Positions 36,498 through 43,411 of a stretch of 64,000 nucleotides of DNA are shown piece after piece. The notes under the pieces are model-generated. The model was not told the origin of the DNA and searched no databases. It was given only the letters and a program-made list of their open reading frames with translations. Made by a program: the position numbers and the translations under genes. Positions within the stretch are counted from its first letter, which is position 1, and each line of letters begins with the position of its first letter. The DNA is from Georgenia sp. M64 (lineage in GTDB: Bacteria > Actinomycetota > Actinomycetes > Actinomycetales > Actinomycetaceae): positions 2,204,599 through 2,268,598 of the forward strand of contig NZ_CP145809.1 in NCBI RefSeq assembly GCF_038049925.1. The letters are read 5' to 3'.

Positions 36498-38128
36498 GGC
36501 GCCACCCCGCTCTGCTGCTGCGCGGCCGGCCGGCGCTGCTCGGGCTGCTGCTCCACGGTCTGCTGCTGGGCCTGCTGCTGGGCCTGCTGCTGCTGCTCGC
36601 TCTGCACCCGGACGGTGTCGGCGGCGTCGGAGTCACGGGGCACCCCGACGGGCACGACCAGCTCGCCGTGCACCGGCGGCTCGGGCGGTGGTGGTGGGGT
36701 CCGGCGGTGCCCGACGACCCACGTGTCCTTGGACCCCCCGCCCTGGGAGGAGTTGACCACGAGCTGGCCCTCCTGCAGGGCCACCCGTGTGAGGCCGCCC
36801 GGGAGCACCCACACGTTCTCGCCGTCGTTGACGGCGAACGGGCGCAGGTCCACGTGCCGGGGCCGCACGTGCTCGCCCGCGAGGGTGGGCACGGTGGAGA
36901 GCTGGATGACGGGCTGGGCGATCCAGCCGCGCGGGTCGGTGCGGAGCCGCTCGCGCGCCGCGTCGACCTCCTGCCGGGTGGCGGCCGGACCGATGAGGAT
37001 GCCCTTGCCACCGGAGCCGTCCACGGGCTTGACCACCAGCTCCTCCAGCCGGTCGCAGACCTCCTCCAGCGCCGCGGGCTCCTCCAGGCGCCAGGTGTCG
37101 ACGTTGCTGATGAGCGGCTCCTCGCCCAGGTAGTAGCGGATGAGGTCCGGGACGTAGGTGTAGATGAGCTTGTCGTCGGCGACCCCGTTGCCGACGGCGT
37201 TGGCGATGGTGACGTTGCCCGCCCGCGCCACGCCCATGAGGCCGGGGCAGCCCAGGAGCGAGTCGGAACGGAAGACCACCGGGTCGATGAAGTCGTCGTC
37301 GACCCGGCGGTAGATGACGTCCACCCGGCGCCGGCCGCCCGTCGTGCGCATGTACACGCGACCGCCCGCGACGAAGAGGTCGCGGCCCTCGACCAGCTCG
37401 ACGCCCATCGAGCGCGCGAGCAGGGAGTGCTCGTAGTACGCGGAGTTGTAGACCCCGGGGGTGAGGACGACGACGACGGGGTCGTCCACGCCGTCGGGGG
37501 CGGAGGCGATGAGCGCGTGCAGCAGCCGGCGCGGGTAGTCCGCGACCGGGCGCACCCGCAGGCTCGCGAAGAGCTCGGGGAAGGACTGCGCCATGGCGCG
37601 CCGGTTGGACAGGACGTAGCTGACCCCGGAGGGGACCCGGACGTTGTCCTCGAGGACACGCCAGGTGTCCGCGGCGTCGCGGATGACGTCGATCCCGGCG
37701 ACGTGCACGCGGACCCCGTTGGGCGGCTCGATGCCCCGCGCCGCGCGCGTGAAGTGAGCCGAGGAGACCACCGCCGAGCGCGGCAGGACCCCGTCGGCGA
37801 TGACCCGCTGACGGCCGTAGACGTCGTCGAGGAGCGCCTCGAGCGCACGGACCCGCTGCGCGACCCCCGGGGCGAGGGCGTCCCACTCGTCCGCGGTGAC
37901 GACGCGCGGGACGGTGTCCAGTGGGAAGGGCCGCTCCTCGCCGCCCACGTCGAAGGTGATGCCCTGGGCGAGGTAGGACCGGGCGAGGGCGTCGGCGCGG
38001 GCCATGAGCTCGTCCGCGCTGAGCCCGCGCAGCGTGTCGTAGACGTGGCGGTACGGCACCCGGACGCCGTCGGGCTCGATCATCTCGTCCCACGCCGCCC
38101 CGGCGGGATAGCCGTCGAAGAGGTCCAT
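36491..38128 (-). CDS. Circularly permuted ATP-grasp ligase with Gln-rich tail
   Basis: A 545-residue ATP-grasp enzyme of type 2: VVLTPGVYNSAYYEHSLLARSMGVELVEG, RRVDVIYRRVDDDFIDP, KPVDGSGGKGILIGP and QPVIQLSTVP motifs. It should form a carboxylate-amine bond on peptides or small molecules at the cost of ATP. The final 60 residues are an unusual linker ending in runs of Gln (QQQQAQQQAQQQ), not part of the core fold. The ATG follows a TAACGT box by 8 nt with no ribosome site. It leads the alpha-E and transglutaminase genes. Confidence 0.92.
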   Translation of the reverse strand: MDLFDGYPAGAAWDEMIEPDGVRVPYRHVYDTLRGLSADELMARADALARSYLAQGITFDVGGEERPFPLDTVPRVVTADEWDALAPGVAQRVRALEALLDDVYGRQRVIADGVLPRSAVVSSAHFTRAARGIEPPNGVRVHVAGIDVIRDAADTWRVLEDNVRVPSGVSYVLSNRRAMAQSFPELFASLRVRPVADYPRRLLHALIASAPDGVDDPVVVVLTPGVYNSAYYEHSLLARSMGVELVEGRDLFVAGGRVYMRTTGGRRRVDVIYRRVDDDFIDPVVFRSDSLLGCPGLMGVARAGNVTIANAVGNGVADDKLIYTYVPDLIRYYLGEEPLISNVDTWRLEEPAALEEVCDRLEELVVKPVDGSGGKGILIGPAATRQEVDAARERLRTDPRGWIAQPVIQLSTVPTLAGEHVRPRHVDLRPFAVNDGENVWVLPGGLTRVALQEGQLVVNSSQGGGSKDTWVVGHRRTPPPPPEPPVHGELVVPVGVPRDSDAADTVRVQSEQQQQAQQQAQQQTVEQQPEQRRPAAQQQSGVAPC

Positions 38129-38136
38129 GGGGGACG

Positions 38137-38142
38137 ACGTTA
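38137..38142 (-). promoter_or_regulatory. -10 box of a probable leaderless promoter, ATP-grasp operon
   Basis: TAACGT, 8 nt, then ATG at 38128. The C-rich spacer holds no ribosome site. Confidence 0.45.
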
Positions 38143-38270
38143 GTGCGCCGACGTGTCCGGCGTGTGACGAGACCCGGGCGCCGCGCGCGTCCCGCCGGAC
38201 CCTCGCGCGGGCACCGCCCCGACCGCACCCCGGACCGCACCCCGGCCGGGCGCGGCGACGCACCCCCCGC

Positions 38271-38276
38271 TAACCT
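38271..38276 (+). promoter_or_regulatory. -10 box of a leaderless promoter, PemK-like gene
   Basis: TAACCT, 7 nt, then ATG at 38284. No ribosome site in the spacer. It diverges from the ATP-grasp promoter. Confidence 0.5.
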
Positions 38277-38283
38277 GCCGGGC

Positions 38284-38892
38284 ATGAACCCCATGCTCCG
38301 CCGCGCGCTCGGCGCCGCCGGCGACGCCGCCACCCGCGTGCTCCAGGACTACCTGCGCCGGCCGCGGCAGGCGCGCCCGGCGCCGACCCGCCGCCGTCCG
38401 GTCCCGGGCGCCGGACCGCGGGGCTCGTCCTCGCCGGCGGCCACCGTCGGGGAGCAGCAGGTCGAGGCCGGCTCGCGTGACACCGTCGAGTACGACGTCG
38501 CCCGGCTCGGCCTGCCGGACCTCGCCTACGCCCCGCAGGCCGACGACCAGCCCGACCCGGGCGAGGTCGTGTGGACGTGGGTGCCCTACGACGACGACCC
38601 CGACCAGGGCAAGGACCGCCCCGTGCTCGTCCTCGCGCAGGAGGGCGCCGGGCTCGTCGTGGCGCAGATGAGCTCCCAGGACCACGACCGGGACGCGGCG
38701 GACGAGGCGCGCTGGGGCCGGCGCTGGATCGACGTCGGGTCCGGCGCGTGGGACTCGCGCGGGCGGCCGTCCGAGGTCCGCCTGGACCGCCTGCTCTGGG
38801 TGGACCCGGGCGCCGTGCGCCGCGAGGGCGCCGGGCTGCCGCGGGAGCGCTACGACGAGGTCGTCGCCGCCCTGCGGGCGCTGCACGGCTGA
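38284..38892 (+). CDS. PemK/MazF-like protein, solitary
   Basis: A 202-residue protein. The first 80 residues are Arg/Pro-rich and likely disordered. The rest matches the actinobacterial PemK/MazF-like family: PGEVVWTWVPYDDDPDQGKDRPVLVLA, then VVAQMSSQDHDRD and SEVRLDRLLWVDP. MazF toxins are mRNA interferases of about 110 residues. No antitoxin gene stands beside it, so it may be a domesticated RNA-binding or nuclease protein and not a toxin. It ends with a clear terminator. Confidence 0.82.
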   Translation: MNPMLRRALGAAGDAATRVLQDYLRRPRQARPAPTRRRPVPGAGPRGSSSPAATVGEQQVEAGSRDTVEYDVARLGLPDLAYAPQADDQPDPGEVVWTWVPYDDDPDQGKDRPVLVLAQEGAGLVVAQMSSQDHDRDAADEARWGRRWIDVGSGAWDSRGRPSEVRLDRLLWVDPGAVRREGAGLPRERYDEVVAALRALHG

Positions 38893-38899
38893 GACGGCG

Positions 38900-38920
38900 C
38901 TCACCCCGGCCCGGGGTGAG
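38900..38920 (+). terminator. Terminator after the PemK-like gene
   Basis: CTCACCCCG, GCC, CGGGGTGAG is a perfect 9-bp stem 8 nt past the stop codon, ahead of the rpsT promoter. Confidence 0.7.
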
Positions 38921-38939
38921 CGGCACCGGGGCGGGCTGC

Positions 38940-38945
38940 TAAGGT
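38940..38945 (+). promoter_or_regulatory. Extended -10 promoter of rpsT
   Basis: TGCTAAGGT combines a TG extension with TAAGGT. It would give a leader of about 135 nt before rpsT, long enough to hold the S20 autoregulatory site known in other bacteria. Confidence 0.45.
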
Positions 38946-39086
38946 GTTCTCTTGGGTTGCCGCCCGGTCGGCGGTGGCCCGGCCACCGACCAACCACGAG
39001 GTCCCCCACGCCCCAGTCCCGGTCGCGGCAACTCCCTCAACGACCGATGACCGATCGCTCAGGCGAACGCAACAGAGAGTGCATAC

Positions 39087-39347
39087 GTGGCGAACATCAA
39101 GTCCCAGAAGAAGCGCATCCTCACCAACGAGAAGGCGCGGCTGCGCAACAAGGCCGTGAAGTCCGAGCTCAAGACGTACGTGCGTCGGGTTCGCGAGGCC
39201 GTTCTCGCCGGTGACAAGGACTCGGCGTCGGAGGCCCTGCGGGCCGCCGGGCGCAAGCTCGACAAGGCTGTCAGCAAGGGCGTCATCCACGCCAACCAGG
39301 CTGCCAACCGCAAGTCGAAGCTGGCTCGCTCCGTCGAGAAGATCTGA
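39087..39347 (+). CDS. rpsT: 30S ribosomal protein S20
   Basis: An 86-residue, Lys/Arg/Ala-rich helical protein starting (M)[26 protein letters not shown], the S20 signature. It binds 16S rRNA early in 30S assembly. GTG start with AGAGAG upstream. Single-gene transcript with own promoter and terminator. Confidence 0.98.
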   Translation: MANIKSQKKRILTNEKARLRNKAVKSELKTYVRRVREAVLAGDKDSASEALRAAGRKLDKAVSKGVIHANQAANRKSKLARSVEKI

Positions 39348-39375
39348 TCCTCCGCGGCCGCGTGCGGCCGCGACC

Positions 39376-39409
39376 GAAGGGCGCCGCTCCCCCGGGGGCG
39401 GCGCCCTTC
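39376..39409. terminator. Bidirectional terminator between rpsT and the glycosyltransferase
   Basis: GAAGGGCGCCGC and GCGGCGCCCTTC pair perfectly over 12 bp and the inner CCCC/GGGG can extend the stem. It serves both convergent genes. Confidence 0.8.
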
Positions 39410-39437
39410 GTCCTTCCCGGACGCCACTGCTGCGGTC

Positions 39438-40595
39438 TCATCGCACCGGCACGTCGAAGGGCCTCCCGCCGTCCCGCGCCGCCGTTGCCACGACGGCCCG
39501 GTAGTGCTCGAGCAGCGCGTCGCCGAGGGCCTCCCACGACCGAGGTAGGACCCGGCGGCGCCCCGCCTCGCCCATGCGTGCGCGCATCGCGGGGTCGGCG
39601 GCGAGGACCCGCACCGCTCGGGTGAGGGCGCCGTCGTCCTCCGGGGCGTAGAGGTAGCCGGTCTCCCCCTCGGCGACGACGTCCAGGGGCCCGCCTGCGG
39701 CCGGCGCGACGACCGGCACGCCGGAGGCCATCGCCTCCTGGAGCGTCTGCCCGAAGGTCTCGTGTGTGCCGGTGTGGACGAAGACGTCCAGCGCGGCGTA
39801 GGCGTCGGCGAGCTCGTCGCCGTCGAGACGGCCGAGGAACGTCGTGGCCGTCCCCCGCAGCAGTCGCTCGAGCAAGGGCCGCGAGGGCCCGTCACCGACG
39901 ACCACCAGGCGCACCCCCGCCAGCGTCGCCACACCCCTGAGCCTCTCCACGCGCTTCTCCGGCGCCAGCCGTCCCACGTAGCCGACGACGGCGGTGCCGG
40001 CCGGTGCGCCCTCGAGGACGGACGCACGCACCGCCCGTGTCCCCGGTGCCGCCCGCCGGCTCGGGTGGAAGGTCGCGGCGTCGACGCCGCGTCCCCACAG
40101 GGCGCACCGCGCCACGGCGTTGTCGGCGAGGTCGGCGAGGCTGGCCTCGGAGGGGGCGAGGGTGAGGTCGGCCTGGGAGTGCACATGGCGCAGCCAGCGC
40201 CGGATCCCGGGCGCCGTCGCGGACAGGCCGTGCTTGCGCGCGAAACCGGCGACGTCGGTCTGGAAGACCGCCACGGTGGGGATGCGCCGGCGTCGTGCGG
40301 CGGTGATCGCCTGGGCGCCGAGACCGAAGGGCGAGGCGGCGTGGAGGACGTCGGGCCTGAAGCCGTCCAGGACCCCGGCCAGCTGGACGCTGGGCAGGCC
40401 CGCCCGGAAGCCGCGGTAGCTGACCGCGGGCACGGCGACGACGGGGAAGCCGGCGTACGTCGGCGGCGCCGGGGCGGGGCACACGACGACGGCCTGGTGC
40501 CCGCGGGCGGCCAGGTGGTCCAGCACCCGGAGGACCGAGGTGGTCACCCCGTTGGCCGACGGGAGGAACGACTCGGTGACGATGGCGACGCGCAC
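39438..40595 (-). CDS. Family 4 glycosyltransferase (GT-B), mannosyltransferase-like
   Basis: A 385-residue GT-B enzyme: N-terminal VTESFLPSANGVTTSVLRVLDHL, C-terminal nucleotide-sugar site with VGYVGRLAPEKRVE and the EX7E motif in HETFGQTLQEAMASG. Closest in feel to GDP-mannose-dependent alpha-mannosyltransferases of the MgtA/PimB group in actinobacteria, acting on membrane lipids; donor and acceptor are inferred. The GTG follows a GACGGT box by 6 nt. Confidence 0.88.
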   Translation of the reverse strand: MRVAIVTESFLPSANGVTTSVLRVLDHLAARGHQAVVVCPAPAPPTYAGFPVVAVPAVSYRGFRAGLPSVQLAGVLDGFRPDVLHAASPFGLGAQAITAARRRRIPTVAVFQTDVAGFARKHGLSATAPGIRRWLRHVHSQADLTLAPSEASLADLADNAVARCALWGRGVDAATFHPSRRAAPGTRAVRASVLEGAPAGTAVVGYVGRLAPEKRVERLRGVATLAGVRLVVVGDGPSRPLLERLLRGTATTFLGRLDGDELADAYAALDVFVHTGTHETFGQTLQEAMASGVPVVAPAAGGPLDVVAEGETGYLYAPEDDGALTRAVRVLAADPAMRARMGEAGRRRVLPRSWEALGDALLEHYRAVVATAARDGGRPFDVPVR

Positions 40596-40719
40596 GGGCC
40601 CACCGTCCCGCGACGCGGTGGCCGGCCGTCGTCTGCCGCGGGTGTGTCCGGTGTCGCGCCGGTGAACGCTTCGCGGCGGGAGCTCGCCGGCCCGGGATCG
40701 GCCGGCCCGCGACGGCGTC

Positions 40720-42246
40720 TCAGTCCTCCAGGGTGAGGCCGCGCTGCTCCTTGAGGAGGAGCGAGCCGCCCGCGGCGAGGAGGAACGCTGCGGCGAAGAC
40801 GGTGAAGATCAGCCAGATCCCGCCGGACCGGTCGAGGAGCGGCACGGACAGCGGCGCGAGGATCGACGCGATCCGGCCGAACCCGGCGGCCCAGCCCGCC
40901 CCGGTCCCACGTACGGCCGTGGGGTACATCTCCGGCGTCACGGCGTAGAGCGACCCCCACGCCCCGAGGGCGAAGAAGGACAGCAGGCACCCGGCCGTCA
41001 CGACCCCGGCGGGGGTCGTCGCCGTGGCGAAGAGGAACGAGGCCCCGGCCGCGCCGGTGAGGAACGCCGCGAGGGTGGGCCGACGGCCCCACGCCTCGAT
41101 GAGGAAGGCGGCGAGCGCGTACCCGGGCAGCTGAGCCGCGGTGATGACGACCGTGTACTCGAAGGAGCGGACCATGCCCAGCCCGGAGGCGACGAGGAGC
41201 GTGGGCAGCCAGGTGAAGGCGCCGTAGTAGGCGAAGTTGAGGAAGAACCACACGATCCAGAGCCCCGCCGTGCGCACGCGCAGCGGCCTGGCCCACAACG
41301 TGCGCAGCCGCACCCCGACCGGGCCGGCGGTCGCGGGGCCCGTCCGGGCCGGCGCACCCGTCGGGCTGGTCGGGCCCGCACCCGCAGGGCTCGTGTGACC
41401 CGCACCCGCTGGACCCGCCGGACCGGCCGGACCCACACCCGCTGGACCCGCCGGATCGGCCGGACCCGCACCCGCGGTACCCGCCGGACCCGCACCCGCG
41501 GCCGTGGCGCCCTGGGAGAACACCGGCCTGGCGTCCTCGAACCGGCGGACGGCGTCCTCGGCCTCGGCGGCCCGGCCCCGCGACTCGAGGAACCGGACCG
41601 ACTCGGGGATCGCCCGGCGCACGTACAGGGCGTAGAGGGCGGGCACCGCGCCGAGGGCCAGGGCCCAGCGCCAGCCGTCGTCGGACGCCGAGACGACGAA
41701 GTAGCCGATGAGTGCCGCCGCGAGCCAGCCCACCGCCCAGAACGCCTCGAGGATGACCACCAGACGGCCGCGGATCCTCGCCGGGGCGTACTCGCTGACC
41801 AGGGTGGATGCGACGGGCAGCTCCGAGCCGAGCCCGAGACCGACGACGAAGCGCAGGGCGAGGAGGGCCGCGAGCGAGGTCACCAGCGCCGACGCACCGG
41901 TGGCGAGCCCGTAGACGAGGAGGGTCAGGGCGAAGACGTTGCGGCGTCCGACCCGGTCCGCGAGCAGACCGCCGAGGGAGGCGCCCAGGGCCATCCCGAC
42001 GAAGCCGATGGAGCCGACGAGGCTCAGCTGGGTGGGGTTGAGGCCCCACTGCACCGACAGCGCGGCCATGACGAAGGAGATGAGTCCGACGTCCATGGCG
42101 TCGAGCGCCCACCCGATGCCCGACCCGACGAGCAGGCGCCGGTGCTCGGTCGTGAAGGGCAGCCGGTCGAGCCGCTGCGAACGGCTGAGGCCGCCGGTGT
42201 CCCGCGCGGTCGTCGCGGCCGCTTCGTCCATGAGGGTTCCCATCAC
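40720..42246 (-). CDS. MFS transporter with Gly/Ala/Pro-rich central loop
   Basis: A 508-residue major facilitator of the sugar/metabolite-proton symporter type: 12 helices, GxLLADRVGRRN between helices 2 and 3, and GSELPVASTLVSEYAPARIRGRL. The loop between helices 6 and 7 contains about 60 residues of GPAGPAG-type low complexity, encoded by short GC-rich repeats at 41340-41510. The substrate is unknown. Start unclear: GTG 42246, ATG 42243 or ATG 42231, the last with GGGAA 5 nt upstream. Confidence 0.88.
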   Translation of the reverse strand: MMGTLMDEAAATTARDTGGLSRSQRLDRLPFTTEHRRLLVGSGIGWALDAMDVGLISFVMAALSVQWGLNPTQLSLVGSIGFVGMALGASLGGLLADRVGRRNVFALTLLVYGLATGASALVTSLAALLALRFVVGLGLGSELPVASTLVSEYAPARIRGRLVVILEAFWAVGWLAAALIGYFVVSASDDGWRWALALGAVPALYALYVRRAIPESVRFLESRGRAAEAEDAVRRFEDARPVFSQGATAAGAGPAGTAGAGPADPAGPAGVGPAGPAGPAGAGHTSPAGAGPTSPTGAPARTGPATAGPVGVRLRTLWARPLRVRTAGLWIVWFFLNFAYYGAFTWLPTLLVASGLGMVRSFEYTVVITAAQLPGYALAAFLIEAWGRRPTLAAFLTGAAGASFLFATATTPAGVVTAGCLLSFFALGAWGSLYAVTPEMYPTAVRGTGAGWAAGFGRIASILAPLSVPLLDRSGGIWLIFTVFAAAFLLAAGGSLLLKEQRGLTLED

Positions 42247-42376
42247 GGCGGCACACGGCCACCTGCTCGTCGAGCCGCCTGGTGGGCGGCGGGGGCCGGG
42301 CGCCGCGGGCGCCGGTCGTCCTCCAGGTTAGACCCTGTGCGAGCACAAGGCCGCGGACGCCCGCTGTCCGACCCCC

Positions 42377-43369
42377 TCAGCGGTGCGCGGCGGCGATGCG
42401 CAGAACCGCGCGCTCGACGGCGAACACCGGGTCGCGGCCCAGCCCCTTGACCTCGGCGTCGGCCGCGGCGACCGCGGTGATCGCTGCGGCGAGCCCCTCC
42501 GGGGTCCAGCCGTCGAGCTCGCGCCGAGCCCGGTCCACCTGCCACGGCGCGAGCCCGAGGTCGCCCACCGACACCCCGGTCCGGCCGCGGGTGGCGGCGA
42601 CCTTGGCCAGCGTGCGCAGCTTCATCGCCAGGGCCGCGACCACGGGGACCGGGCCCGTGCCGGTGGCGACGGCGTGCCGCAGCAGGGCGACCGCCTCCCC
42701 CGCCCGCCCCGCGACGGCGGCGTCGGCGACGCGGAAGCCGGTCGCCTCGACGCGCCCGCCGTAGTAGCGCAGCACGACATCGGTGGTGACGGTGCCGGTG
42801 GTGTCGGCGACGAGCTGGGCGGTCGCCGCACCGAGCTCGCGCAGGTCCGTCCCGACGGCCTCGACGAGCGCCTGGACGGCGTCTGGCTCGATGCGCCGGC
42901 GAGCCCGTCGGAAGTCGGTGCGGACGAGGTCGGCCTTGTCGGCGTCGCGCTTGACCGGGTCGCACGCCACCACGGGGTGTCCGGCCGCGGCGACGGCGTC
43001 GAGCAGCTTCTTCCCGCGCGTGCCGCCGCGGTGCCGCAGGACGAGCCAGACGTCGTCCGGCACCGCCTGGAGGTAGGCGAGCGCGTCGTCGAGGAACGGG
43101 TCGGACATCGACTCGAGCCCCTCGACGACGACGCACCGCGGCTCGCCGAACAACGACGGGCTGGCAAGCATCTCGAGCTGCCCGCGCTCGTACGCGGCGG
43201 CGTCGACCGTGGTGACCTCCACCTCCGGGTCGGCCTCCTTCGCCAGCTCGAGGAGCCGGTCCACCGCCCGGTCGGCGAGGAGCCCCTCCGTGCCCCGCAC
43301 GAGCACGACACGGGCCAGCGCGACCTGGTCCCAGGTGAGCACGGCGGGCTTGCGGCGGGTGGGGGGCAC
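42377..43369 (-). CDS. holA: DNA polymerase III delta subunit
   Basis: A 330-residue clamp-loader subunit: the N-terminal RGTEGLLADRAVDRLLEL, the middle VEAVGTDLRELGAATAQL and the C-terminal LAMKLRTLAKVAATRG, LAPWQVDRARREL. Delta opens the beta clamp. GTG start. Follows comEC by 42 bp on the same strand; comEA-comEC-holA order is conserved in actinobacteria. Confidence 0.95.
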   Translation of the reverse strand: MPPTRRKPAVLTWDQVALARVVLVRGTEGLLADRAVDRLLELAKEADPEVEVTTVDAAAYERGQLEMLASPSLFGEPRCVVVEGLESMSDPFLDDALAYLQAVPDDVWLVLRHRGGTRGKKLLDAVAAAGHPVVACDPVKRDADKADLVRTDFRRARRRIEPDAVQALVEAVGTDLRELGAATAQLVADTTGTVTTDVVLRYYGGRVEATGFRVADAAVAGRAGEAVALLRHAVATGTGPVPVVAALAMKLRTLAKVAATRGRTGVSVGDLGLAPWQVDRARRELDGWTPEGLAAAITAVAAADAEVKGLGRDPVFAVERAVLRIAAAHR

Positions 43370-43411
43370 TCCCCTAGCCTGCCACCTCCTGCGGGTGTCC
43401 AGGACGGCCGT

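Noticed and set aside
34732..37848. Apparent fusion of the transglutaminase with a long N-terminal part
   Set aside because: The upstream part is a shadow of the ATP-grasp and alpha-E genes; the GTGA overlap at 35571 marks the real start.
38284..38892. Complete toxin-antitoxin pair
   Set aside because: No small antitoxin frame with a DNA-binding domain is found on either side of the PemK-like gene.
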